Below are positions 10,762 through 21,948 of a stretch of DNA of 64,000 bases, piece after piece. The notes under the pieces are model-generated. The model was given only the letters and a program-made list of their open reading frames with translations, ran no database searches and had not been told where the DNA came from. The stretch is taken from contig JAJOHG010000004.1 in assembly GCA_021029095.1 (NCBI GenBank), forward strand, positions 1,116,001 through 1,180,000, given 5' to 3'. Each line of letters starts with the position of its first letter. Position 1 is the stretch's first letter. The translations under genes and the position numbers were made by a program. This DNA comes from Phellopilus nigrolimitatus (lineage: Eukaryota > Basidiomycota > Agaricomycetes > Hymenochaetales > Hymenochaetaceae).

Positions 10762-11999
10762 GTTGGCGAATATAGGACAGAGACAAAATGGAGTTAAAAT
10801 TCTGAGTCGAAACCGAAGGGGCCTGTGGCTGCCAGATGTCGCCAAATTCAAACTCCGCGGAGCGATTAGCGCCAAGCTTACACGGCAAACTACCGTGGCC
10901 CACTCTGACTGCATCCAGTACAGTCCAGTTATTCAGATATTGACCTCAAGATAGGCTGGCTCTATCTGAGATTTTTGAGCTTGAGTCTCCTCCAAATGTC
11001 TACGAAAGCTTCTGACTCGGCTCGCGGTCTTTTGAGACCGGCGCGCTATCTGACTTTGGCAAGTTTAGGCACCATTCAACGCTTCAATTCAAAAGAAGGG
11101 AAATACTGTCAGCTTATGCTACCAGGGGCTGCCAATATAAAATAGCTGCCTTTCTGACAGAATCTCGTCGTATATATATATTGCATCACAAGAGCAAACA
11201 AACGTACGTTTTTCCTTTGAATTCAATGGTCAAGTGTGTTTGTGTAGACAAATTCTTTGTGGCTACTTTCTCCCCTTTAAATCCACTCATTCCGACAAGT
11301 CCTGACCTTCTGCGAACACTGATGGAATATCACTGGTCGCAAGGTTCCATGCCGTATATCTGAAAAGAATCTAAGTCTTAAGACCTTTCGAGTCTTCCCC
11401 CTCTTCGCGCTCGAGTAAGAGGCAAAAGCAAATTACAAAACTCCGTATGGGATTACACATGTCAGTTCCCTACACAAGCAAACTGTCGTAAATGGATTCG
11501 TGGAAAACCAAACGCAATCGGCACATGATATGTGTACTCCACCGCATTATCATGACCTCTTATTTTGCTCTATGAACAGTGCACTGCGAGAAGTGAGAGA
11601 ACTTTCATAAGCGGATGTGTTTATCCCGGGAGAACTCTAGTCAAGTTCCCAGCTATAGAATAAGTAGAAAGGCCGCTACTGACGTGAACTAGTCGCTCGC
11701 TTAATTGTAAGGCACGTACGGAATTTCTCTTCTTTCCGACGAACGTGCATTCATAGTGACAGAAGTCAGCGGTTTATATAATTACTATATCCGCCCTACG
11801 TATAAAAGAAGTGGTACATTTTTTGTGCGTTTCTTGAGATAGAATCCGTGTTATCATGTTATCAGGTCGGAATAAACGAGTACCAATGCAGGTCAGAAGT
11901 CTCATTCAAATAGAAAGTCTAAAGCATTTGAATTTCAGCGGCAGTTTGCATAGTTAGTTCCGGAGCGTACCCGTGCGCCAAATAATCAAAGTCCAGATT
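10762..11999. other. Intergenic, no gene seen
   Basis: AT-rich non-coding stretch between the RAD51D-type gene start and the 3' end of the aldo-keto reductase. No long frame with family motifs, tRNA or obvious repeat was found. Confidence 0.5.
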
Positions 12000-13322
12000 C
12001 TAAGGGCAGTCGCTCGGGTCCCAGTCCGTAATAAGGTCTACAGAGAAAGCGTGAGACCAAATTGTCAACGCACGCTCAAAATCAAATTAGCTGACGTTCG
12101 TCAAGAGCGTCGAGATCTTTCATTTCATCGGCGGTTAACTCGAAATCATAGATCTGCGTGTTCGAGTTTATCCGCTCCTTCGAAACGGACTTCGGAAGAG
12201 GAATAAATCCCTGGAAAAAGAAATTATTAGCAACTGGCTCTAGGACTGGAGTGTCCCGTGCCGATACCTTCTGTAGCGAATATCGGAGAAGGACTTGCGC
12301 CGTTTCCTTACTGTACTTTCCTGCGAGCCTGACCAACCCTGGATGCTTAAATCTGTACCCTCGCACAAGCGGTGCCCAAGCCTGAGAAGATGATTGCGGA
12401 TATGAAGCAAGACACCCAGAGGAAGGACGGGATCACGTACCTCAAGTGCTATTCCATTACGCAGACAGAGGTCGACTAAGGTCGTGCGGGTCATGAAAGG
12501 GTGTAGATCGATCTAGAGTATATTTTTGTGCGTAAGACCACATGTTCAAGAATCAGAACAACACGAGAAGCCAAACACCTGATTAACGGCAGGGACCTCG
12601 ACACCTGCATCCAACATTTCCTGGATGTGCTTTAGGCCATAGTTGCTGACGCCCACGCTGTGGATCTTTCCTTCGGCCTTCGCCTCCGAGGCGGCCTTCC
12701 AGCTGTCCATCCGCGCCTGCGGACCACCGAGAGGGCCATGAATGAGGTATAGATCGATGTAACCCAATCCGCATTCCTCGAGGGATTTTTCAATGGCGGC
12801 CTTCGATGCTTGGTGCCCATCATTCGAGCGCAGCTTGGTCGTGTAGAAAATCTCTGATCGCGGAACATTGCTTTTCTGGCAGAAGTCAAGGATAGCACGG
12901 CCGACTTCTTTCTCGTTGTAATACCAAGCCGCGGAATCCTGTCAAATGTTTGGTAAACAATGTGCTAATCGATTTGGAGTGATAACTTGCAATATGACGA
13001 TATCCAACCTAGGTTATTGTTCCATCTAAGCGGCAATTTTCCTTGTAATGAATGAAATAAAATACCTCCAAAGCCCAAGTCACGGCTTCATATGCTTCCC
13101 TTCCTTCAATATCATACGTACCTGGACACAAATAGTTTAAATATAGATTTTTGCTAAACGTTCTCTGCTAACCAAACCCGAGCAGAGGAATTGTATTCCC
13201 ATCACGAAGCTTCCAGTTGTGACAAACGATCAGTAATCGTCGAAGTCTGCTCGCGTGAGACACAAATGCAGGAGTTCTAAACTCACAGTCAACTTAGACT
13301 GCAATGTGAGCTCTTGCGACAT
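12000..13322 (-). CDS. Aldo-keto reductase (NADPH-dependent)
   Basis: An AKR-superfamily oxidoreductase that reduces aldehydes or ketones with NADPH. Start MSQELTLQSKLT at 13320-13322. Recognisable pieces: LRDGNTIPLLGFG, TYDIEGREAYEAVTWALE, and AGYRHIDSAAWYYNEKEVG with catalytic Asp and Tyr. Then YTTKLRSNDG with the catalytic Lys, and YIDLYLIHGPLGGPQ with the catalytic His. Next come VGVSNYGLKHIQEML and the cofactor-loop block GFIPLPKSVSKERINSN. The last intron (GTCAGC...TGTAG) lies between DE and HLITDWDPSDCP. The stop is at 12000-12002. About seven short introns are present, and the total near 290 residues is normal. The substrate cannot be told from sequence. Confidence 0.9.
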
Positions 13323-13756
13323 TTTGAGAGCAAATAATGGGTGGAATGTCGTTAGTCGATTGTATTGCTCTTATCGATAAGTAAGCCAACTTCGGAATAT
13401 AAGTGATGTTTCTGCGCCAACATCCTGGTAACCGTGGGAACGTTTTCGGGTAAGCGTTAGTTAGACTTTTGAATCAGCCGGCGGAATCGACGCGCAAAAA
13501 CATAGCATAAGAGCAAGCGAAATATATGGCCTAGACACAAGAGCATAACAATACGCGAAACATTCGTGGTAAATAAATAGGAAACGCATGAAGAGATGGG
13601 ACAGCGAAATATTGTTCAAGATCATGTGCGCAAGCGCTTCAAGAAATGTACATTGCAGATAAGTCCATTACAGAAGAGAAAAAAATCGATTACCGACGTC
13701 CAAGTTGCACGAGCTTGCTCTTAACTTCTCGGAGTGCAGCTAACGGTCCTAAGCCT
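13323..13756. other. Intergenic, AKR to serine-rich gene
   Basis: Upstream region of the AKR gene and 3' flank of the serine-rich gene. No feature recognised. Confidence 0.4.
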
Positions 13757-15404
13757 CTACTTCTCTTTGGAGTCGAAGGGGCTTGGAACCCTAAGCGTGA
13801 AGCTATCGGTGTACCCTGGCACATCGCCACGTGCCCTGTCCAGCTGAGACAGGTCATAATTGCGCGTCGATGGCAAGCCCTTCGAACGCGCATCAGTAGT
13901 AGACTTCGGAGATCGCAAACTCGACGAATGATCGACAGCAGTAAGTTCGGAAAGTGATGTTGATGATGAAGCGGCCAGCGTCGAGCGAGACGCCGACTCC
14001 GGCACAGAAGGCCGCATAGGGAGTCGCAGTGTGAAAATGGACCGTTGTTTCTTGACGGGCTTGCGCATGCTCGGCTTCGGCGAGGGAAGCGGCGCAACGG
14101 ATGATAACGGTGATGGCTGTTCGAGAAGAGGGCTGAGAGGCACTGGTCTGCGAAATCGTTGGACTTCGAGTTCCGATATGTTAAGAGAAAGAGAGGGACG
14201 CCGGGTTTGATCAAATCCGTCTATCAGACTCTGCACATAACTTGGGAGAGGGACGTCCGACAGTTCTCCTAGGACTTCGGCATTTGGTCGCGGTAGTGTT
14301 TTGGGGAGAATGGTCACATTCCCGTACTCTGAACTGGTTGTACCTGTCCTCACTGGCCCGTCGAATATGCTAGTGCGCTGCCTGCTTTGCACGCGGAGGC
14401 TGCGGAGGGTGGTATTCCGTTTTGGTCGAGGAAAAGCCGGCATGATCACTCTCGACGAAAATGAGTTTGTGAATTCATCCACAGCCGGAATGACTACATC
14501 GGCACAACCATGCATATCTGGTTCATGCCGATTTGAGAATGTTCCCTCCTTCGAGTCGGACGATGTGGACCGAAGCGCAGTCTGTGCGGCATTGCCCTCA
14601 TCACGATGAAGCTTATCCACCCATGTTTTTTCAATTAATGACTTCGAGCGAGGTTGGATCTGGTAGTGACGTTTCCAGAGGGTGTCTGACACTGAATTAC
14701 GGCCACTAGAAACGATGCCTATCGGTAATGAATCGACCGAGTGCGGGCGAGATGAATGCGTCTGGAGAGGACGCTTAGTCGGCGACTTCTGAAGAAACAG
14801 GTTAAGGTTCGCATTCGATCGTGAACCTCGCGCAGGGCGGGACACCGACCCGTCCGCGGGCTGGGAAAACGGAGAAAGCCGCGACTGTCTCAATTGAATG
14901 AGCTGCTCTGCCACTGATTTCTGCTCCTTACACGCAGCTGCGAGCCTGCGTTCTTCCAGTATGCGCTGGCGCTGCAGGAGGTCGTGGTTTTGGACGTCCT
15001 TCGAGCTCAATCGTACTCGAAGTTGCAAGATCCGCTGCTGGCTTTCACGTGCCCTGGAATTCAACTGCTCGCCCACTCGTTCCAGTGCCTTTATTTGTAA
15101 TTCTTCCTGCGAGGGCTCCGAGGTGCAATGATTGAGGTTGGTCGTAAGCGCCTGTTCATCTCGCGAATAACGCAACTCCCGACGGTAGCGAAGAGACGAG
15201 GCAGACGACGCCCTGCTCGAGTACCAAGCATAAGGTCCCCGCACTAGCTATATGAAATTGAAAACGTACGCATTACTACCAGACGAACGCGAGCTTTCTC
15301 CTTCAGATACACTAGAATCTGGTATGCTCGTCCACTCCTGAAATCAAGTTTAGCGACACGTTACCCATTTACGCAAAGCGCACCTTCATAGACCCAGAAG
15401 ACAT
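13757..15404 (-). CDS. Hypothetical Ser-rich protein with N-terminal coiled coil
   Basis: I do not recognise the family. A single large exon (about 15240 to 13757) encodes roughly 495 residues. The first 100 form a charged, heptad-like region (QIKALERVGEQLNSRARES, QQRILQLRVRL, QRQRILEERRLAAACKEQ) that should be a coiled coil. The rest is disordered, rich in Ser, Pro and Arg, with short motifs such as VPLPSYVQSLIDGFDQTRRP. The likely start is MSSGSMK at 15402-15404, then a GTGCGC...TTTCAG intron, then EWTSIPDSSVSEGE. The frame then meets an in-frame TAG just before the large exon. That TAG must be removed by a very short intron, either about 63 nt with donor GTATCT or about 36 nt with donor GTAGTA. 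Possible scaffold or cytoskeletal role; unknown. Confidence 0.65.
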
Positions 15405-18093
15405 TACGACCGCACACGAAGCGCGATTGAATTTGAATCACGGGCGTTTTACGTGTCTGACACGGAGGGCACTTCGAGAAAAGAAGTGAGGAAGTGAACC
15501 TTGTACCGAAATCTCGTCGCGGACCAGCAGCCTCGATCAAATCGCTTTGCAAGAGTCGAGCAGAGTAAGCGAAGATGAAAAGTACGCAGCGCAGCGCACT
15601 TGTTACATGAGTGTTCAATGCGAAGCTGCTGCGCGTTACTTTGGCAGAAGTCAACACGGGCGACTTATCCGGACGACCAAATTTGGCACATGTCCAAAGT
15701 CATGCTTCGGCTTTACATCCAACTTGAACCAGTCCTCCGATCGTCGTTCAACGTTCAGCACAATTTCGTTCATTTTACCGATTCAGCTCTTGGGATACAT
15801 ATGTTTTCAAGTATCGATTTATGTGGCGATTTGGGTCAAGAAGATGATTAGCTCATGCTCTGTGTGAAGGAATGATCCGTCTTTATCAAAAACGCTAATT
15901 TATCGGCGCGGTCACCGTCAACCTTTACGCGCAGCATCTTTATCACCGTCAAAATGTGGGTGCGTGACACGTCCTTTTGCTCAAGCTGAGCTTTCGAATT
16001 TCTTATGTTGTCCGTTTTCACCGGTGAGTACATTCATGTTCTGATAATATTATCCTCCTTATACTCTTTATTCTATATGCATGACTAAATGATGCTGCAG
16101 TAAATCATTCACCAGCGATTCAGCCGCATTTTCATCACTTTCGTTCCGTTGGAAAGGCAAAAATATACTGCTCAAACTCTGATAGGGAGTCATGCTCACT
16201 AGGATTTGTACTCCATCGAATGCCGCCCGTCAATCATATCACTAGCTGGAGTCTTTTGGGACAACGGTCTATTAATACGTGGCTAGTTGGATAAGGCTCT
16301 TGATCCACGTACGTGCGGGTTGATATAAAGCCACGAAGTACAGCGGCTAACGGAGAAGCTGGTGCGAACAGAAAGCATGGTGGCGTTCCTTGTGATCTGG
16401 ATATTCGGGTTCTACTCAAATGAACCTGGTTGCCATGATGCCCTGCCAGTTGTCTCATCAACCGCGCAACACATCGGGAGCTACCAGAATTGGTGTTGTT
16501 TTCCGCCTCAAAGGAAATACGTTTAAGTGAGTCTGGTATCGCCCTTTTGTGTCCGCTTCCTGAAAAAACGGAGAGTTCTCGTTGATACGTACAAGGGGTT
16601 TTTTCTTTTCTTTTCTTTTTTCGTCCTTCGACACAAGAAGCTTTCAATCGAGTAATTCATGTAAGACGGAGCTCAATTCAAGAAAGGTCGACAGGAAGCG
16701 AAGGACTATCTCAGGACCATCTATGTAAATGCCGAGGACGACTCATGACTACGGGCGCCAAACCAATTCCTACGCGCCCGCGGGTAACATTCCTGTTTTG
16801 CAGACGGTGCGCTCGGGATCCGACGCGAGCGTAGTAGCTTGACTATCCTTGACGGTGTCTGGTTCGACGACCCAATGAGCGGGCTTTCGCTTAAGCCCGA
16901 GTCAAGGCGCGAAAATCTCTCGCTTGCAATATATGATTTTCAGAGTTTACGCGACGCTCCGAAGGCTGTTGCAATCGAACCACGTTCCTATTTTTCGTAC
17001 TCGCTCCGACGTGCGGGAACTCTTGAATTGTTTGCAGTTCTCCGCTGCTTCTTGATGTGTGGCAATTTATAGCTTTGCACCCGTCCTACTAATGTGCTAC
17101 CTTTCATATCACTCAGCACGTTCCTGCGTGCCGTATCCCGAAGGCGGTCGAAAGGGAAAGGCACGGCATCTTCGGTCTCTGTATGCGTCCTTGATCTCAT
17201 CTCAAGTTGTTCAGGAAAATTTCTCGTTGGAGTTTGAAGGCGCACGAGCCTCTTACCTCTTCGATTCAGGCTACGTATGCATAAGTTCCGGCTATATAAA
17301 CTGCCTCCGATGAAAATAGATGCACAGACGGGGATCTCTGAAACAAATATTCAAGGTTTGAGACATGTTTTATTTTATTTTTCTTTGAAGGTGCCTCATA
17401 ACGATTTTGATTATTACGCGGTCGTCATACTATATACAGGCGGTCATCGGCGCAGTTGATGTGAAGGTTTTACTCCGTAAACTTACGATATATAGAAAAG
17501 AAGATAAAAAACAAGGGACAAAGGGATCTTGGATGGCGCGGCGTACGACATGAAATCGTTGAGGACGCACGAGTCCGAGGTGCAAGGAACGCGAATTGCC
17601 GAAACAAGGGCTGACGTCCTCAATGTTAAAGTCCGAACACCTGGCGGAGCGCTTGCCGTGCGGAGGACGGCGAAGTCTCATACTTCCTTACTCTCCAACG
17701 CTTCCTGTCTTGTATGTCAACGCCTACCGTCATCGATCTTCAAAGCGTGCAGGGCACGCGCACCTGCTATGGTAAGAGCATGCTTGGAAGCTGAAACGCC
17801 GCCCCGCCGATCAAACTCGGAGATGTATTTTCGAATGAAGGGCATTGCAACGGCCTTCGAAGAAACTCTGAAGATGCCGTTCTCTCTCGGAGTTTTGTTT
17901 TTCAATCGTGTTTTAGATTTTTTGCACAGCAACCTGTACACGACACGCTGCAGATCACAGGCTCCCGCTTCTCGGGACAGAGGAGTCCGTTACAGCATCC
18001 CACGGAGACCCTAGGTCTTCGACGTTATAAGAACTTTGTGGCTTGGTCTGTAAACCTGCACTCCGTCCAAGTTGCCTTCGCTCATCCTTTGTC
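15405..18093. other. 2.7 kb intergenic stretch with no supported gene
   Basis: Frames at 15547-15867 (+), 16234-16647 (-) and 17529-18014 (+) lack family motifs or consistent splice structure. A pyrimidine tract of repeated CTTTT lies near 16604-16622. Nothing else is supported. Confidence 0.45.
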
Positions 18094-20765
18094 ATGAACA
18101 GAAACAATTCTCAGACAGCCAGCCCGCTTGAAACTTTGGCACCGGAGCTCATCTCCCGCATCGCGATCTACGCTGTCGCCAACGACGAGTTTTCCTTCGG
18201 TCCCCCCTCTGCAGTAACTCGTTTGGCTCTGACAAGTCGGTCTATCTACCATTCTCTTTCTTTGAACAATAATTCGCCGCTGCTATCTGAGATCTTTCGT
18301 CTTAAATTCGATTATGCCGCTATTGCCCGACGTGTCGGATCGCAAAACCTGACGACTATCCATTTTGCTATCGAACTAAAGAAGCGTTGCAGATCACTCC
18401 AACGCATTCGGGCAGCCTGCGTCGATGATGAAACTCTCGTTGAAGATCTTTGGACCATTTTTCTTATGATGCTCGAGAATGATGGTCTCAATGAAAGGCA
18501 TCTCCTCGGTTGGGCAAACTTGCCTGCCTTTCTTTACGAGTTTCTGCATTCTGCTCAACGAAAAGGCACGCTTTGCGAAGAAGCCTGGTGGGAAGAGACA
18601 CCGGAGCTTTCGTTAGCCATCTGGATTACATGGTTAACGAGTAGTCGCGGTATATCACACCTCCTTTTTTGTTTTTGGCACGGACACTGATGAATTCCAT
18701 TTGCTCTCTCAGATGTTTTGCGAAGGGAAAGCAAGGTCGACAGGGAGATTCTAATGTCCGTTCTTCAGCCGCTCGTAGTTGCGGGATATCGCGTGAGTTT
18801 ATGTGCATTAGCTCTATATGAAATTTTCATACTTAAATTTTCTCGTCCAATCGTACTTTATCTTCTTAGCACTCAACATTTTACGCTCCTGATACTTTCT
18901 TTCGCATTGACCCAAGTCTTCAATCAATCATCGCGCGTACGCCGCCATACGTCTCGGATTCGTCGACCTATCCACGCATACCAATTCATTTCACAGCGCC
19001 GAAGATGTCGCACATCATCCACTTCGGGCAAACCTTGAACTTATGCACTCCTCCTTCAACTGCTGTCGCTTTTCTGGCAATGGCGATCAGACTGGACTTT
19101 GATCAGCAGGTCAGTTGCGCCCCGGAGGCTGTCTTCCCTATCTTCCTCTCAATAGGGAAGCCGCAACTGCTTTGGGTGTGGGCGGTCCAACAATGGAGGA
19201 TATGGCAGAGCTTGCTTCGGCTACACGCGTTAGACCCTGGCTCGGCATCGCGACAAGCGATACTGAACATCTTAGCATCCCCGCACATAAAACGACGAGC
19301 ATCCTGCACGATTTAGACTGGTACCGAATTACGTCATGCCATGATTATAGTCGACTTAATCTACGAAGACTGCCGTTCAATAGCCGTACATTTGTCCCAG
19401 GCCAATTGTCGGGTCTTTGGGCTGGGAAGTTTATGGTATGTCTTCGTTTGGCTTGATTCATGCATTTCATCCCCTTCTATCTTCCTTACTATATCCTTAT
19501 TTCTTCTGCCGCGCTGTGTTTTTCGCCTGTTCGGTCTTCTCCCAATGTCATCTGCGAGTTAATCGGTGAGAACGCAGATAACGGCTGGAATCATTCACAC
19601 TTGAAAAATGTGATTGGTATGAGCAGTCCAGCTTGATTATCGCAGAGCTTTCATACGCTGCCCTCTTTTTTGAATTCGACACTAGCTCTTGAGCGGCGTG
19701 AAATATGAAATTACTGACTAATATTGTTCACAGGTCCCGGAGCTGCAAGCCTACCGCACACTACTTGCTAGCTCGCCCGGTACGCTGCAAAATCGGATTC
19801 CCATGTATCAGCGACCTCTGTACATGCGCCTGAGGGAACACCATTGCTTCCTAACTGACGAACCCATCGTGTGCGGGGGCGACTGCGGGGAAACTGACGA
19901 CTTCCTGAATGTCTGGCTGCCCAAGCGATGCTCCTGCATTGAAAGTCAGGTAAGAACTGTGAGCGCCACTTGGTCGACTAGTCTCGTTTGTATAACGATG
20001 ATAAATTATCGAGCGAGTCTAATTGGTACTTTCCATTCAGGATAATGCGCACATAGATGTTGACGATCCAATGACCCGTCGGAAGATCAAATATATGACA
20101 TTCCACCCTGGCTCAAATCCGGAGAAGCCTACATACCCGGGTTTGGATGCGACGAAGTCAAAGAGTATAAAGGTTCGTCAAGAAAGAAACTTATTTGTCA
20201 CTTTTCCGTCATCTTATACGGTGTTATGACAGACACGTCTCGAGCAGTACTGCGAAGAAGATGAGGAAACTGATCTGTCAAACGGAGTCAACGATATTAT
20301 TGTGACTGGAGAAGTTAGTCAGACTATGATCTATTACTTTCGCCGAGAAACTTTCCTAATTTTATCTTCGAATAAAACAATAGACTGATCCGCGTCATGG
20401 AGAGGCTTGGGGTCATTTCAAAATAATCGGCCGCGTGCGTCTCTGGGATGGTCTTGTCGTATTGCAACGCAAGCCGGTACGTACAGCTCATTTCATTTCG
20501 CGAATGGTATACTAATCCCATCTTAATTTTCGCACATTTCTGCACCTGTTGATGTTCTTTGCGCAAAGGCAAATCCTGATGAAGCCGAGCTTGGAACTTG
20601 GGTATTCCGAGGATACGTACGTGAACTCCGAGTGTTGTTACATATTGATACTGACTATGCATCCAGGTCATTTCATCTGGAACGCTTGTTGGCCGTTGGC
20701 GCGACTCTACTACAGGAATTGACGCCCCAGCACTCGAGGGTCCGTTCGTGATTACCAAACAGTAA
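18094..20765 (+). CDS. F-box-type protein, basidiomycete family
   Basis: Start MNRNNSQTASPLETLAPELISRI at 18094. The LETLAPELISRIAIYAV... RLALTSRSIYHSL segment (residues about 10-60) looks like an F-box, the SKP1-binding motif of SCF ubiquitin ligases. A long helical middle region follows (FAIELKKRCRSLQRIRA, EDLWTIFLMMLENDGLNERHLL, LAIWITWLTSS). Later exons after about 18715 are interrupted by introns, several longer than usual. The C-terminus carries a conserved beta-rich module: GHFKIIGRVRLWDGLVVLQRK, WVFRGYVISSGTLVGRWRDS, ending FVITKQ before the TAA at 20763-20765. Proteins with this combination are common and expanded in Agaricomycetes. Substrate unknown. The exon chain between 18850 and 20250 is not fully resolved. 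Confidence 0.72.
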
Positions 20766-21007
20766 GGGTATCGAGTGACTCGCAGGCTGGTGGCTGGTCT
20801 TTATTCTTTATTCAGCGTGCCCATGGGTTGGCTCAGGATATTTTCTCAATTTATCACGTTGATATCTACGGCATTCTTTTCTATCTTCCTTGCACTGGCT
20901 GCATACGGAAGGCGTCTTTTTCAGAATACTTTCGTATTTGTCAATATTCTTAATGTATTTGCGACCAAAGAATCGTGACGTTGCAATCAGGAAGAAACCT
21001 CAGCTTC

Positions 21008-21888
21008 TCATCCGGTGAAAGGTGCGGGTCCAGGCACCTGTATGAAATGAGTGCGCAGCTGGCCATTGGTCCAATTGAACTCACAGTGTAAGCAGTGGGC
21101 GCAGGATCGTAGATGTTTCACCGTAAGACCTGGGTCGTTCGGCGAAACATAGCCGGAAATTGATACCTTAGATGGATTAGCAAACCCACCACCGGTAATC
21201 TAAATTAAAGTAAGCTCATACTTCTATTGGGCATACGAACTGTAGAAGGACTCACGCTGATCTGTGCGCAGGAAATGTACCATTGAGGCGTACCAGTCAC
21301 GTGAAGACCGATCTGCTCAATGCGGGCAAGATATTGACCGGCGGGCACATCGTTCGGGATGGTCGCAGTCAGTTGGCTGGCGCCATAGTCGATGAACGTG
21401 AAGGGATCGAAAGTCGCCCCCCATTCCGCAATCTTGAAATAGGATTGTCTCAGCATGAAAGCCGTCGTAAGTGCTCTAAGTCAATCAAGCTTGCCTTGAA
21501 CCAGTTCGCGCCGGAGCCGTCCCATTCAGCGGCGGTGCTTGGAGCCTGCCCAAGATAAATTGCTGCGGGACCTTGGTGGTAGATGGTGTTGTCTAAGATG
21601 AATCCGATTGTCGAACCAGCGGCAACGTCGACAGTTTCCGTAGCTGTGCCGGGTTCGCATTGCAGTAATGTCATTGGAGGTCACGTCTGTTACCGGAGAG
21701 TTGGTGGGCGGCAAGCGAACCGCTGCAGTAGACGTCGTATCACCCGCGATTAAGGTCGTCCAAATGTCTGTAGAATCGTCACAGGTAAATAAAATAAAGT
21801 AAGCACATACCGAAACGTCAGACTTACAGTGGGCAGAGACGCTATTGGCAACGCCAGCTCCTACGAGGAAAAGAGGGGCAAGCTTCAT
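21008..21888 (-). CDS. AA9 lytic polysaccharide monooxygenase with broken reading frame
   Basis: A secreted copper enzyme that cleaves cellulose oxidatively. A signal peptide MKLAPLFLVGAGVANSVSA is followed directly by His, the required N-terminal copper ligand (HYIWTTLIAG after a GTAAGT...TACAG intron). The second His-brace residue lies in DNTIYHQGPAAIYLG. NWFK joins IAEWGATFDPF through a GC-AG intron. Then QYLARIEQIGLHV, WYISCAQIS with the axial Tyr, and the C-terminus IYDPAPTAYT/VPGPAPFTG. No CBM1 domain is seen. Three frame breaks occur. Two single missing bases lie at about 21658-21672, between TDVTSNDIT and GTATETVDVAAG; an expected Cys lies there. One extra A lies at about 21115, before NIYDPAP. 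Each is in or next to a short homopolymer. It may be intact in reality or a young pseudogene. Confidence 0.85.
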
Positions 21889-21940
21889 TTTCGATGACTG
21901 AAAGTGCGGCTGAGTGAAACGACCGGAGCGTCGCGCTCCC

Positions 21941-21948
21941 TTCATATA
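21941..21948 (-). promoter_or_regulatory. TATA-like element upstream of the AA9 gene
   Basis: On the minus strand this reads TATATGAA, about 55 bases before the AA9 start codon. The position suits a core promoter. Weak evidence on its own. Confidence 0.35.

Noticed and set aside
16234..16647. 137-codon minus-strand frame in the 15.4-18.1 kb gap
   Set aside because: Basic low-complexity start from a CTTTT tract, no family resemblance, no partner exons.
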